From: Candidatus Dechloromonas phosphorivorans
GTDB taxonomy: Bacteria > Pseudomonadota > Gammaproteobacteria > Burkholderiales > Rhodocyclaceae
Reading direction: 5' to 3'
Assembly (NCBI GenBank): GCA_016714975.1
Contig: JADKBR010000017.1
Coordinates: forward strand, 310,001-374,000
DNA: 64,000 bases
Shown: in pieces, positions 51,298 through 60,782 of the stretch
How the letters are laid out: every line of letters begins with the position of its first letter
How positions within the stretch are numbered: position 1 is the first letter of the stretch
The notes under the pieces: generated by a model
Seen by the model: only the letters and a program-made list of their open reading frames with translations
Told to the model about the DNA's origin: nothing
Database searches by the model: none
Program-made: the position numbers and the translations under genes

Positions 51298-52080
51298 ATG
51301 ATCCAAGCATTGTGGATTGGCAAAACCGGGCTCGAGGCGCAGCAGGTACAGCTCGATGTCATCGCCAACAATCTCGCCAACGTCAGCACCAACGCCTTCA
51401 AGCGTTCGCGCGCGGTGTTCGAAGACTTGCTCTATCAGGTTGTGCGCCAGCCTGGCGCCCAGTCTTCGCAGCAGACGCAGCTTTCCGCGGGACTGCTGAT
51501 GGGAACCGGTGTGCGTCTGGTGTCCACCGTCAAGAACTTCAACCAGGGCACGATCCAACAGACCGGCAATGCGCTCGACGTAGAAATCCAGGGGAATGGC
51601 TTTTTCCAGGTGCTGCAGCCCGACGGGACTACTGCTTATTCCCGCGATGGTGCTTTCCAGATCGACAGCCAGGGCGTGATGGTGACTGCGAACGGCTTTC
51701 CCATTCAGCCGCAGATCACGATTCCCGCCAATTCGCTCAGCGTCACCATCGGCCAGGACGGGATCGTCTCCGTGCAGCAGCCGGGCGTAGCGAGCACGAC
51801 ACAGGTCGGAACGATTCAACTGGCGAATTTCATCAATCCCGTCGGCTTGCAAAGCATAGGCCAGAATCTTTATCTGGAGACGGCATCTTCCGGAACGCCC
51901 AGTGTAAACACCCCGGGAACCAACGGGTTGGGAATTCTTGTCGCGGGCGCGCTCGAGAATTCCAATGTCAATGTTGTGGAAGAACTCGTCCTCATGATCC
52001 AGACCCAGCGCACCTATGAGATGAATTCTCGGGTCATCAAGACTGCCGATGAGATGCTGGCACGACTGGGCCAACTCTAG
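51298..52080 (+). CDS. flgG: FlgG, distal rod protein
   Basis: 260 residues, the standard FlgG length. MIQALWIGKTGLEAQQVQLD, VIANNLANVSTNAFKRSRAV, FEDLLYQ, and C-terminal ALENSNVNVVEELVLMIQTQ, RTYEMNSRVIKTADEMLARL. GGGG-rich ribosome site 9 nt upstream. The distal rod determines rod length and joins the hook. Confidence 0.96.
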   Translation: MIQALWIGKTGLEAQQVQLDVIANNLANVSTNAFKRSRAVFEDLLYQVVRQPGAQSSQQTQLSAGLLMGTGVRLVSTVKNFNQGTIQQTGNALDVEIQGNGFFQVLQPDGTTAYSRDGAFQIDSQGVMVTANGFPIQPQITIPANSLSVTIGQDGIVSVQQPGVASTTQVGTIQLANFINPVGLQSIGQNLYLETASSGTPSVNTPGTNGLGILVAGALENSNVNVVEELVLMIQTQRTYEMNSRVIKTADEMLARLGQL

Positions 52081-52094
52081 AGAGGTCCGCCAAG

Positions 52095-52802
52095 ATGACC
52101 GACGCGATCATTAGTCGACGCTGGCTGTCCGGTGGGTTGGCAGCAATGGGCTTGTTGCTGCTCGCCGCCTGTGCGATCCCGCCGCCGATTAACGTTCACC
52201 AGCCGATGACTGCGCTTGCTGCGCCCCCCCCCAACCAGCCTCCAATCAATGGCGCGATCTTTCAGGAGCCGCGATGGGCAGGCCAAGTCAGCTATCGCGC
52301 CAATCGCCTGTTCGAGGACAGGCGCGCGAACGCTGTTGGTGACATCCTGACCATCAATATCAATGAAACGACGGCCGCCAGCAAGAAATCCGGTAGCAGC
52401 GCTTCGAGAAACGGCACCAACAACCTGTCCCTTGCTGCCGAGTCATCGGGCCTCAGCAAGGTCGATGCGACCTTGGCGGCCAAGTCGGCTGGAACCTTCG
52501 CCGGCAAGGGTGATAGCGCCAGCAACAATGCCTTTACCGGCGTCATCACGGTGACGGTGATCGAAGTGCTGCCTAACGGCAATCTGCTGGTCAGTGGAGA
52601 GAAACAGATCGGCATCAACCAGGGTTCGGAGTTCGTGCGCTTTTCCGGGGTAGTGAACCCGCTCTGGCTTACGCCTGCCAATGCAATATCCTCGACTCGG
52701 GTGGCCGATGCGCGCCTGGAATACCGCGGCAACGGCTACGTCGATGAGGCGCAGACCATGGGTTGGCTGTCGCGCTTCTTCCTGTCGGTCCTGCCATTCT
52801 AG
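52095..52802 (+). CDS. flgH: FlgH, L-ring lipoprotein
   Basis: 235 residues. Lipoprotein signal with lipobox LLLAAC (Cys26 approx.). Family blocks: GAIFQEPRWAGQVSYRANRL, FEDRRANAVGDILTININET, and GEKQIGINQGSEFVRFSGVV followed by NAISSTRVADARLEYRGNGY. C-terminal MGWLSRFFLSVLPF. Forms the outer-membrane L ring. Confidence 0.96.
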   Translation: MTDAIISRRWLSGGLAAMGLLLLAACAIPPPINVHQPMTALAAPPPNQPPINGAIFQEPRWAGQVSYRANRLFEDRRANAVGDILTININETTAASKKSGSSASRNGTNNLSLAAESSGLSKVDATLAAKSAGTFAGKGDSASNNAFTGVITVTVIEVLPNGNLLVSGEKQIGINQGSEFVRFSGVVNPLWLTPANAISSTRVADARLEYRGNGYVDEAQTMGWLSRFFLSVLPF

Positions 52803-52833
52803 CTATTCTTTCATTCAAGTCAGACTGCTCATC

Positions 52834-53946
52834 ATGAATCGCTGCAAGAAATGCTCATTCGCGCTGTTGCTGACGCTGTGCATCGCTGGAAATGCCCAGG
52901 CGGAGCGCATCAAGGATCTGGTGTCGATCCAGGGCGTGCGCGGCAATCAGTTGATCGGCCACGGCTTGGTTGTCGGCCTCGACGGAAGTGGCGACCAGAC
53001 CACGCAGACGCCGTTCACGGTGCAATCCGTGATCAACATGCTGACTGGACTGGGCATCAGCCTGCCAGTTGGAGTCAACCTGCAGTTGAAGAACATTGCT
53101 GCGGTGATGGTAACCGCGAGCCTGCCGGCGTTCGCTCGTCCTGGGCAGACCATCGACGTCACGACATCCTCGATGGGCAATGCCAAGAGCCTGCGCGGCG
53201 GCACCTTGCTAATGACACCGCTCAGGGGCGCCGATGGCGAAATCTACGCGGTGGCGCAGGGCAACGTCCTGGTCGGCGGTGTCGGCGCGAGTTCGGCGAG
53301 TGGCAGCAGCAGCGTACAGGTCAATCACTTGAATGTGGGACGGATCAGCGCCGGCGCCACGGTCGAGCGCAGCGTCCCGACAGAACTCGGTCAAGGAGAT
53401 TATGTCAATCTGGAACTCAATTCCACTGACTTCGGGACCGCGAAGCGGATCGTCGACGTCATCAATGCACGGGTCTTTGCAGGCACTGCGGAGGCGGTCG
53501 ATGGACGCCAGATCAAGGTTCGCGCGCCGCTCTCGGCCGATGAGCGGGTCATGTTTCTGGCCAGGATCGAGAGTCTGGAGGTGACACCGACCCAGGCTAG
53601 CGCCAAGGTGATCGTCAATGCGCGCACCGGTTCGGTCGTCATGAATCAGACGGTAATGGTGGAGCAGTGCGCCGTCGCGCACGGCAACCTGACGGTGGAA
53701 GTCAGAAGCGAACCGGTGATCAGCCAGCCTGGACCTCTGTCAAGGGGGCGGACAGTCGTGACAGAGAATGCGCAGGTCGATGTCCGCACCGACAAAGGTG
53801 GTCTTACCATGGTGAAGCAGAGCGTTTCCCTCGGCGATGTGGTCAAGGCACTCAATTCCCTGGGTGCCACGCCGCAGGATTTGCAGTCGATACTGCAAGC
53901 GATGAAAGCGGCTGGTGCCCTGCGCGCCGAGCTGGAAGTCATTTGA
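52834..53946 (+). CDS. flgI: FlgI, P-ring protein
   Basis: 370 residues from ATG 52834. Sec signal peptide MNRCKKCSFALLLTLCIAG-NAQA, then ERIKDLVSIQGVRGNQLIGH, GLVVGLDGSGDQT, and a long conserved body ending in GVTTPQDLQ-like LNSLGATPQDLQSILQAMKA. Forms the periplasmic P ring with FlgA's help. FlgI usually has two conserved cysteines in the mature part; only one, in MVEQCAVAHG, is seen here. Confidence 0.95.
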   Translation: MNRCKKCSFALLLTLCIAGNAQAERIKDLVSIQGVRGNQLIGHGLVVGLDGSGDQTTQTPFTVQSVINMLTGLGISLPVGVNLQLKNIAAVMVTASLPAFARPGQTIDVTTSSMGNAKSLRGGTLLMTPLRGADGEIYAVAQGNVLVGGVGASSASGSSSVQVNHLNVGRISAGATVERSVPTELGQGDYVNLELNSTDFGTAKRIVDVINARVFAGTAEAVDGRQIKVRAPLSADERVMFLARIESLEVTPTQASAKVIVNARTGSVVMNQTVMVEQCAVAHGNLTVEVRSEPVISQPGPLSRGRTVVTENAQVDVRTDKGGLTMVKQSVSLGDVVKALNSLGATPQDLQSILQAMKAAGALRAELEVI

Positions 53947-53994
53947 TAGGCGGCAAGCGTAGGTGAAGGAATCCAAGGAAGGGGTAGAGCTACG

Positions 53995-54882
53995 ATGATT
54001 CAAGCCAATAACGTTCAGGGCAGACTCGCACTCGATGGGCGCGGTCTGGATGCGCTGCGGCTGCAAGCGAAGCAGAATCCAGATCAGGCGCTCAAGGCCG
54101 TGTCGCAGCAGTTCGAGTCGGTGTTCCTTCACACGCTGCTGAAAAGCATGCGCGACGCAACGCCACAGGATGGCCTGATGGATAGCGACCAGACTCGCGC
54201 CTATACCTCGATGCTCGATCAGCAGATGGCGCAAAGCTTGTCTACCAAGGGCATCGGTCTCGGCGACGTCATGTTCCGGCAACTGATGCGGAACCGCGCA
54301 GCAGTTGCCGGGGTTGAGCCGCCTGCGCAGGCGACAGGCGCAACAGCACCCATTGTGACGACTAAACCTGTCACCGAGTCGATATCCGGTGGCGTCAAGA
54401 CCGAAGCAGAGCGCCGCGGCCAGGACTTTCTTGCACGCATGAAAGACTACGCTGTCGAGGTAAGCAACGCGACGGGTATTCCGGCCCGCTTTCTGCTTGG
54501 CCAGGCAGCACTCGAGAGTGGCTGGGGCAAGCATGAGATCCGTGCCGCCGATGGTAGCCAGAGTTTCAACTTGTTCGGTATCAAGGCTGGGAGCAACTGG
54601 GGTGGCCGTAGTGTCGAGGTGATGACCACCGAGTATGTTGACGGTGCACCGCGCAAGGTGCTGCAAAAGTTTCGTGCCTATGCATCATATGCCGAGGCGT
54701 TTCAGGATTACGCCAGCCTGATGCAAGGTAACCGGCGCTACGCCTCGGTGCTGAAGCAAACCGACAGCGCCGGTTTTGCCCAGGGGCTTCAGCGAGCGGG
54801 TTATGCGACCGACCCGCAGTATGCGGAAAAGCTGACGAGTATTCTGAACGGCGCGCGCATGCGGCAGACGCTGATCGCCTGA
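53995..54882 (+). CDS. flgJ: FlgJ, rod cap and peptidoglycan hydrolase
   Basis: 295 residues. N-terminal rod-cap domain (ALKAVSQQFESVFLHTLLKS, MRDATPQDGLMDSDQTRAYT, MLDQQMAQSLSTKGIGLGDV) and C-terminal glucosaminidase/lysozyme-like domain from about 150 (GIPARFLLGQAALESGWGKH with the catalytic Glu; NLFGIKAGSNWGG; FRAYASYAEAFQDYASLM). This dual-domain form is common in beta- and gammaproteobacteria. Opens the wall for rod growth. Confidence 0.95.
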   Translation: MIQANNVQGRLALDGRGLDALRLQAKQNPDQALKAVSQQFESVFLHTLLKSMRDATPQDGLMDSDQTRAYTSMLDQQMAQSLSTKGIGLGDVMFRQLMRNRAAVAGVEPPAQATGATAPIVTTKPVTESISGGVKTEAERRGQDFLARMKDYAVEVSNATGIPARFLLGQAALESGWGKHEIRAADGSQSFNLFGIKAGSNWGGRSVEVMTTEYVDGAPRKVLQKFRAYASYAEAFQDYASLMQGNRRYASVLKQTDSAGFAQGLQRAGYATDPQYAEKLTSILNGARMRQTLIA

Positions 54883-54890
54883 TGTGCGTC

Positions 54891-54906
54891 TGGCATGGAT
54901 CGTGCG
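54891..54906 (+). promoter_or_regulatory. Sigma-54 promoter upstream of flgK
   Basis: TGGCATG-GATC-GTGCG: GG-N10-GC spacing is exact, 7 + 3 of the usual conserved bases, nearly the same as the flgB promoter. It starts 8 bp after flgJ, 185 bp before flgK, leaving a long leader or a small gene between. Confidence 0.6.
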
Positions 54907-54966
54907 TAGATATTGCTCAATACTTCGCTGGATCTGTCGCTAATGTTGACAAGCGAGGTGCTGATC

Positions 54967-55080
54967 ATGTCTGAATCTGTCCTTCCGGCAGGGGTTCGAA
55001 TCCAGTCTGTGCAACTGCTGGGAACTGCCCTTCGCCGGTGTGACGGATCTATTCATGGCCCCCAGGCATCGCCAAGATGA
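54967..55080 (+). CDS. Possible 37-residue leader ORF before flgK
   Basis: ATG at 54967 with GAGG 8 nt upstream, between the sigma-54 promoter and flgK, ending 11 bp before flgK. The product (MSESVLPAGVRIQSVQLLGT...) has no recognised family. It could be a small protein, a leader peptide coupling translation to flgK, or chance. Confidence 0.3.
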   Translation: MSESVLPAGVRIQSVQLLGTALRRCDGSIHGPQASPR

Positions 55081-55091
55081 GGACGATCTAA

Positions 55092-57044
55092 ATGGGAATG
55101 AGTGTTTTTGGAATTGGCGTCAGCGGGATGAATGCGGCGCAGGCTGGATTGGTCACGACCGGGCATAACATCAGCAATGCCTCGACCGCCGGATTCAGCC
55201 GCCAGCAGGTCGTTCAGGTGAGCAACCTTCCGCAATTCACCGGCGCGGGTTTCCTCGGCAACGGTGTGGAGGTGACTACGGTAAGACGCCTCTACAGCGA
55301 TGTGCTGACCAATCAGCTTACACTGGCTGAGACCCAGGGCAGCCAACTTGATGCGTATAACGCACAGATAGCGCAACTCGCCAATATGCTGGGCGATCCG
55401 AGCACGGGACTGGCGCCCAGGCTACAAGACTTTTTTAGCGGGGTGGCTGATGTCGCCGCCCATCCGGAATCTGTGCCGTCGCGCCAAGCGCTGCTGTCAT
55501 CGGCAAATGCGCTTAGCGGGCGTTTCCAGGATTTCGATCAACAGATTGCTCAAGTGCGCGCCGGTATCAACTCGGAGATCGTGAGCAGCATCACTTCGAT
55601 CAACGCCTACGCCCAGCAAATCGCCAGCCTCAACCACAACATTCTGGTGGCCGAAAGCGCGACGGCGCAACAACCGGCGAACGATCTGCGTGATCAGCGC
55701 GATGCGCTGGTGGCGGCCCTCAACCAGGAAATCCGTGCTTCGGTGGTCAAGGATGACAACGGCAGCTATAGCGTTTTCGTGGGCACTGGCCAGCCGGTTG
55801 TCATCGGCAGCCAATCCTTCGCACTCGTGGCTGCGCCATCGCCGGAGGATCCGCAGCGCCTCGAGGTCGGTTACCAGAGCGGCGCCTCGACCGTGCTGCT
55901 CAATCCGGCCAGCATCCAGGGTGGGCGGCTGGGCGGCTTGGTCAGCTTCCGTGCAAATACGCTGGACGCAGTGCAGAACGGACTCGGACGGGTGGCCATG
56001 GGGCTGGCACAGACATTCAACGCTCAGCATGCGCTCGGGCAGGACCTGAACGGTGCGTTGGGCGGGACCTTTTTTGCGGTTGGCAACCCCGTGGCGCTGG
56101 CGAGTTCGAACAACGCGGGCACCGCCGGCGTAACGGCAGTGCTGCAGGACGTGAGCGCGCTGACGACCAGCGACTACCGGCTTCAATACAATGGCGTTGC
56201 CGGCCCCAACGAGAATTTCCTGCTGACCCGGATCTCCGATGGGGTGACCACCGCAATCACGTTTCCGACTGCCGGTTATCCCTACAGCTTCAACGCGGAC
56301 GGAGTGACTCTGACTATATCGGCTGGGGCCAGCCTCAACGACAACTGGCTGGTCGAGCCGACCCGTCTGGGGGCGAGCAACTTCGGCGTCGCCCTGACGG
56401 ATCCCGCGCGCATTGCCGCAGCTGCGCCCATCCGCACCGCGGCGGCGCTTGGCAATAGCGGCAACGGAACCATTTCTGCAGGCAGCGTCTCAAGTGTCGC
56501 CAACCTGCCACTGCCCGGTACCGTAACGCTGACCTTCAATGCCGCGCTTGGCCAGTTCGCAGTGAGTGGCGCGGTGCCTGCGGCGGGTCCCTTTGCCTAT
56601 ACGCCGGGCAATAGCATCAGTTTCAACGGTATCACTTTCACCATTGCCGGAGCGCCGGGGAATGGCGATAAATTTACGGTTGACCGCAACACTAACGGTG
56701 TCGCTGACAATCGCAACGCGCTTGCCCTTGGGGCGCTACAGACCACTAATACCCTGGGCAAGAACGCAAGTATTCTCGGTAGCCAGTCGACGGCGTCGTT
56801 TCAGAGCGCTTACAGCCAACTGGTGAGTGAAGTTGGCAATACGGCGCGGCAGATCGAGGTGACCGCGAAAGCGCAAAAAACCGTCATTGCCCAGACCCGG
56901 CAGGCGCAGCAGTCGGTTTCCGGGGTTAACCTCGACGAGGAAGCGGCGAACCTTCTGCGCTATCAGCAGGCCTATCAGGCTTCGGGCAAGATGATACAGA
57001 TTGCCGGCACGCTGTTTCAGACGTTGCTGGACTTGGGGAGATAG
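55092..57044 (+). CDS. flgK: FlgK, hook-filament junction protein 1
   Basis: 650 residues. N-terminal SVFGIGVSGMNAAQAGLVTT, GHNISNASTAGFSRQQVVQV, and C-terminal SGVNLDEEAANLLRYQQAYQ, ASGKMIQIAGTLFQTLLDLG are diagnostic. The middle (about 330-560) is a Ser/Thr/Ala-rich surface domain. It joins hook to filament, is exported with help from FlgN. flgL follows 9 bp later. Confidence 0.96.
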   Translation: MGMSVFGIGVSGMNAAQAGLVTTGHNISNASTAGFSRQQVVQVSNLPQFTGAGFLGNGVEVTTVRRLYSDVLTNQLTLAETQGSQLDAYNAQIAQLANMLGDPSTGLAPRLQDFFSGVADVAAHPESVPSRQALLSSANALSGRFQDFDQQIAQVRAGINSEIVSSITSINAYAQQIASLNHNILVAESATAQQPANDLRDQRDALVAALNQEIRASVVKDDNGSYSVFVGTGQPVVIGSQSFALVAAPSPEDPQRLEVGYQSGASTVLLNPASIQGGRLGGLVSFRANTLDAVQNGLGRVAMGLAQTFNAQHALGQDLNGALGGTFFAVGNPVALASSNNAGTAGVTAVLQDVSALTTSDYRLQYNGVAGPNENFLLTRISDGVTTAITFPTAGYPYSFNADGVTLTISAGASLNDNWLVEPTRLGASNFGVALTDPARIAAAAPIRTAAALGNSGNGTISAGSVSSVANLPLPGTVTLTFNAALGQFAVSGAVPAAGPFAYTPGNSISFNGITFTIAGAPGNGDKFTVDRNTNGVADNRNALALGALQTTNTLGKNASILGSQSTASFQSAYSQLVSEVGNTARQIEVTAKAQKTVIAQTRQAQQSVSGVNLDEEAANLLRYQQAYQASGKMIQIAGTLFQTLLDLGR

Positions 57045-57053
57045 GAGCGGCTC

Positions 57054-58319
57054 ATGCGCATCAGCAGTAGCACTATGTATGATTCTGGTATAGCCGCAAT
57101 GCAACGGCAGACCGAAAGCTTGCTACAGGTTCAGCAGCAGATTGCCAGCGGCCGACGAATCCTGACTCCGGCCGACGATCCAGTTGCCGCGGCGCGCGTC
57201 CTCGAAGTAAAACAGCCGCAGGCGCTTAACGAACAGTATGGCGTGAATATTGGTACGGCAAACGACAGTCTGGCATTGGAAGAATCGACACTGGGCAGTA
57301 TCTCGAGGCTGTTGCAGGATGTCAGGGATATCGCGGTCAATGCCGGTAACCCGGTACTGAGCCAAAGAGACCGTGCCAGCCTCGCCAACGACCTGCGTGG
57401 CCGCTATCAGGAACTGCTCGGTTTGGCCAACAGCGTTGATGGTGGAGGTCAGTATGTGTTCTCCGGATACCAGGGCGGAACCCGCCCGTTCAACGAGTCA
57501 GCGCCGGGAACGGTTGTCTACAACGGTGACCAGGGGCAGCGCCTGATACAGGTGAGCGCCTCGCGGCGGATTGCCGTGAGCGACGCAGGCGTTGATGTGT
57601 TTCAACGTATTCTCACCGGCAATGGCACGTTCGCCACGGGGGCGTCAGGTACCAATACCGGCACCGCCGTGATCGACGTCGGCGTCGTGCTCGATCCCGT
57701 GAAATGGAATGTCGCAGGAAACAGCAAGGATTATACGGTCAGGTTTTCTGTGAATGGTGGTGCGACCACGTACGACATCATCGACAACGTCTCCGGAAAT
57801 TCGCTGCTGACCGGAGTTGCACCGGCTGCGCCGCCCTACCCGCGAACCTATGCCAGCGGTAGCAGTATCGCTTTCAGTCAGGTTGGGTCGCCCCTCTTCG
57901 ATTTTGGCGCGCAGGTGGCCGTCGCAGGCACTCCACAGAATGGTGACAGTTTCACCATCAAGACGAGCACGAATCAGGATGTCTTCAAGACCATCGATAA
58001 CCTTGCGAGTTTGCTGGAGTCCTCCTCCGGTGGCGCTGCGCTGACCAACGGCCTGGTCGGTGCGCAGCGTAACCTTGACAACGCAATGGACAATATTCTC
58101 ACGATCCGCGCGTCGGCCGGTTCCCGTTTGAAGGAACTCGATTCGGCGAAGAGTGGCGAGGAAGAACTTGCGTTGCAATACAGCCAGACGCTGTCTCGCC
58201 TGCAGGATCTCGACTACGCCAAGGCTTCATCGGAGCTGATCCAGCAGCAGGCAAATCTCGAGGCGGCGCAAAAATCCTTCGCAAAAATTGCCGGGATGTC
58301 TCTCTTCGATTACCTATGA
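57054..58319 (+). CDS. flgL: FlgL, hook-filament junction protein 3
   Basis: 421 residues. MRISSSTMYDSGIAAMQRQT, ESLLQVQQQIASGRRILTPA, DDPVAAARVLEV at the N-terminus and the C-terminal helix YAKASSELIQQQANLEAAQK match FlgL. Inserted beta domain at residues about 170-300. Last gene of the rightward flagellar operon. Confidence 0.95.
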   Translation: MRISSSTMYDSGIAAMQRQTESLLQVQQQIASGRRILTPADDPVAAARVLEVKQPQALNEQYGVNIGTANDSLALEESTLGSISRLLQDVRDIAVNAGNPVLSQRDRASLANDLRGRYQELLGLANSVDGGGQYVFSGYQGGTRPFNESAPGTVVYNGDQGQRLIQVSASRRIAVSDAGVDVFQRILTGNGTFATGASGTNTGTAVIDVGVVLDPVKWNVAGNSKDYTVRFSVNGGATTYDIIDNVSGNSLLTGVAPAAPPYPRTYASGSSIAFSQVGSPLFDFGAQVAVAGTPQNGDSFTIKTSTNQDVFKTIDNLASLLESSSGGAALTNGLVGAQRNLDNAMDNILTIRASAGSRLKELDSAKSGEEELALQYSQTLSRLQDLDYAKASSELIQQQANLEAAQKSFAKIAGMSLFDYL

Positions 58320-58362
58320 ACTGGGTCAGCATGGCCAGTCACAGCGATGGCGGCAATGCCGG

Positions 58363-58390
58363 CGGCGCTTGATCAACTACACTAGCGCCG
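58363..58390. terminator. Candidate hairpin between convergent flgL and fliR operons
   Basis: CGGCGCT / AGCGCCG, 7-bp arms with a 14-nt loop. A second weaker stem, TAGGGAT / ATCCCTA (58426-58449), overlaps the fliR stop. No T-runs; a rho-assisted bidirectional end is possible. Confidence 0.35.
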
Positions 58391-58446
58391 TCCCTATGGT
58401 GGCAGGCGTAGCGAGTGGACGCCGGTAGGGATCTCTGACTGAATCC

Positions 58447-59226
58447 CTAGCGCAGTGCGGCAGCGACTTGCAAGATTGCCGTGAAGCTCGCCATCAACAT
58501 GCGCTCGAAGGCGGGCGCGAAATAGCGGAAAGAGAGGGTCAGTATAAGGATCCCCATCAGGATTGTGAGCGGGAAACCCACAGCAAAGATATTGAGCTGC
58601 GGCGCGGCGCGGGTGAGTACGCCCAGAGCGAGATTGGTGATCAACAGTGCCGCCAGCAAGGGTAGAGACAGAGCCAAGCTATAGGAAAAGATCTTGCCGC
58701 CCCACTCGGCCACGGCGCGCAGTCCGGAGGGGGCCGAAAGGGGAGTGATCGGCAGCACGTGGAAACTCTCAACCAACGCCGAAAGCATCAGCAGATGGCC
58801 GTCGACCGCAAGCAATGCCAGGCTGATGACGATGCCCAGGTATTGCCCGATCACCGGTATCATCCCCGGTACCGACGCGTCGTAAAGGGTAGCAAAGCCC
58901 AGACCCATCTGCAGACCGATCAACTCTCCGGCCATTTCCGCCGCGTGAATCACTATTCCCATGGTGAAGCCCATGGCGAGGCCGATCAGTACCTGTTGCG
59001 CCAGGATGAGGAGCCCGCTGGCCGATGCTGGATCAGTACTGGGGGGGGCGGGTAGCAGGGGCGCCACCAGAAGCGTGACAAATATCGCCAGCCCGATTTT
59101 CACCCGTGCCGGGACGCTGGGATTGCCGATTACCGGGGCGCTGGCGATAAGGGCCAAGATGCGCGCCAGCGGCCAGAAGAAGGCGGCTAACCAGACGTTG
59201 AGTTGCTCGGTGGTGACGCTGATCAT
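58447..59226 (-). CDS. fliR: FliR, flagellar export gate protein
   Basis: 259 residues with about six membrane helices. PLARILALIASAPVIGNPSV, PARVKIGLAIFVTLLVAPLL, and VIHAAEMAGELIGLQMGLGF with YDASVPGMIPVIGQ are the usual FliR blocks. It forms the export channel core with FliP5-FliQ4. Last gene of the leftward fliK-L-M-N-O-P-Q-R run. Confidence 0.95.
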   Translation of the reverse strand: MISVTTEQLNVWLAAFFWPLARILALIASAPVIGNPSVPARVKIGLAIFVTLLVAPLLPAPPSTDPASASGLLILAQQVLIGLAMGFTMGIVIHAAEMAGELIGLQMGLGFATLYDASVPGMIPVIGQYLGIVISLALLAVDGHLLMLSALVESFHVLPITPLSAPSGLRAVAEWGGKIFSYSLALSLPLLAALLITNLALGVLTRAAPQLNIFAVGFPLTILMGILILTLSFRYFAPAFERMLMASFTAILQVAAALR

Positions 59227-59248
59227 GCCGAAGGGCGTTGATCGGTGT

Positions 59249-59518
59249 TCAACCGATCATGCCGGGAATGCCGGTGAACAGATCGCGAATGTAGTCGAGC
59301 AGGAGTGCCAGCATCCATGGACCGAAAAGCACCAGCGCGCCGAAGATTGCCAGCAACTTGGGGATGAACGACAGGGTCATTTCGTTGATTTGCGTAGCGG
59401 CCTGGAACACGCTTACCAAGAGGCCGGTGAGCAGGGCTGCCAGGAGAGGCGGTGCCGACATCAGCAAGGTGATCTCCAGCGCATGCTGCGCGATCCAGAG
59501 GACGCTTTCCGGTGTCAT
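59249..59518 (-). CDS. fliQ: FliQ, flagellar export gate protein
   Basis: 89 residues, two helices: LWIAQHALEITLLMSAPPLL, LLTGLLVSVFQAATQINEMT, and LALFGALVLFG-type second helix (PKLLAIFGALVLFGPWMLAL). Typical FliQ length and QAATQINEMTLSFIPK motif. Start is 2 bp after the fliP stop. Confidence 0.96.
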   Translation of the reverse strand: MTPESVLWIAQHALEITLLMSAPPLLAALLTGLLVSVFQAATQINEMTLSFIPKLLAIFGALVLFGPWMLALLLDYIRDLFTGIPGMIG

Positions 59519-59519
59519 G

Positions 59520-60305
59520 TCAGGTATGGAAGCTCTGGACCAGCGAGCCGATCAGCAGGTTCCAGCCATCGGCAAGCACGAACAACATGATCTTGAATGG
59601 CAGCGAAATGGTCGCCGGCGACATCATCATCATGCCCATCGACATCAATACGCTGGCCACCACCATGTCAATGATCATGAACGGCAGGAACACCAGGAAG
59701 CCGATCTGGAACGCGGTCTTAAGCTCGCTGGTGACATAGGCCGGAATCAGTATCTTGAGTGGCACCTGCGACGGCGTCGCCAGCGACGGTTGGTTGGCGA
59801 TCCGGGCGAACAGCGCAAGGTCCGTTTCCCTCGTCTGGCGCAGCATGAACGCGTGCAGCGGTGCCGCGCCCCTGTCTAGCGCCTCGGCAAATTCAATCTT
59901 GTTTTCGGCGAGTGGTTGGTACGCCTCGGTATAGATACGGTCAAGCACCGGCGACATTACGAACAGAGTCAGGAACAGTGACAGACCGATCACAACCTGG
60001 TTGGAGGGGGTGGACTGTAGCCCGAGTGCGTGGCGCAAGAGCGAGAGCACGATGACGATGCGGGTAAAGCTGGTCATCAGCAGCAGGACTGACGGCAGAA
60101 ACGAAAGCGCGGTAAGCATAAGCAGCGTCTGCACGCTGAGCGTATAGGTCTGGCCACCACCGGGACCTGGTTTGCTGCTGAACGCGGGCAGCGACAGGTC
60201 CTGGGCCATTGCCGGCATCGTGATCAGCAGGCAGAGCAGGGCGAAGCAGCGAAGCGCATTGGCCCTGATATGGCAATTCGTGGGGTTCAGCACTTGACTA
60301 AGCAC
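59520..60305 (-). CDS. fliP: FliP, flagellar export gate protein
   Basis: 261 residues from GTG 60305, overlapping the fliO stop by 8 bp; a Sec signal (ALRCFALLCLLITMPAMAQD) is typical of FliP. Key blocks: MTSFTRIVIVLSLLRHALGL, QSTPSNQVVIGLSLFLTLFV, MSPVLDRIYTEAYQPL, and GFLVFLPFMIIDMVVASVLM. Five copies form the core of the export gate. Confidence 0.96.
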   Translation of the reverse strand: MLSQVLNPTNCHIRANALRCFALLCLLITMPAMAQDLSLPAFSSKPGPGGGQTYTLSVQTLLMLTALSFLPSVLLLMTSFTRIVIVLSLLRHALGLQSTPSNQVVIGLSLFLTLFVMSPVLDRIYTEAYQPLAENKIEFAEALDRGAAPLHAFMLRQTRETDLALFARIANQPSLATPSQVPLKILIPAYVTSELKTAFQIGFLVFLPFMIIDMVVASVLMSMGMMMMSPATISLPFKIMLFVLADGWNLLIGSLVQSFHT

Positions 60306-60777
60306 GCTTGCGTCGTTCCATTACGCGGTGCAGCCAGTTCGCAAAACTGTTGTCGGCTGGTGCTTGCGCATCCGGTGCGACGACCGATTCCGTCTTTGGC
60401 ATCGTGTGCAGGGTACGCATTTGGCCAGGAGCGATGCCGACAACTAGCCAAGTGTCGGCGATCTCTACCAGGATGATACGCTCGCGCTGGCCCACTGCGG
60501 TGCCGCCGATGATACGAATCAGGCCGGAAGCGGAACTCGGGATGCTGGAGAAGCGCTTCAGCAGCCAGGCGGAAGCGCCCACCAGAATCAGAACGGACCC
60601 CAAGCCAAGCGCCACTTGGATAATTCCGCCCGCGGGTACTCCGGCTGCAGTGCCAGCTGGCGCCGTCGCGGCGGCAGTGGTGGTGGCGACGGCTGTCGGC
60701 AGGTCCAGCAGCCAGCCGAAAACAACTATGCAGGCCCGTCGTACTGGGCTTCCGATAAGGCGCACGAGAGGCAGCAT
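60298..60777 (-). CDS. fliO: FliO, FliP-assembly membrane protein
   Basis: 159 residues. An N-terminal hydrophobic segment, an Ala/Thr/Pro-rich periplasmic stretch, one main helix (GIIQVALGLGSVLILVGASA) followed by WLLKRF, then a small cytoplasmic domain (IIGGTAVGQRERIILVEIAD, TWLVVGIAPGQMRTLHTM), which is the diagnostic FliO part. Helps assemble the FliP ring. Confidence 0.92.
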   Translation of the reverse strand: MLPLVRLIGSPVRRACIVVFGWLLDLPTAVATTTAAATAPAGTAAGVPAGGIIQVALGLGSVLILVGASAWLLKRFSSIPSSASGLIRIIGGTAVGQRERIILVEIADTWLVVGIAPGQMRTLHTMPKTESVVAPDAQAPADNSFANWLHRVMERRKRA

Positions 60778-60782
60778 GTTGA

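Noticed and set aside
54990..55025. GGTTCGAATCC, looking like a tRNA T-loop
   Set aside because: No matching T-stem, acceptor stem or anticodon arm around it; it lies within the flgK leader.
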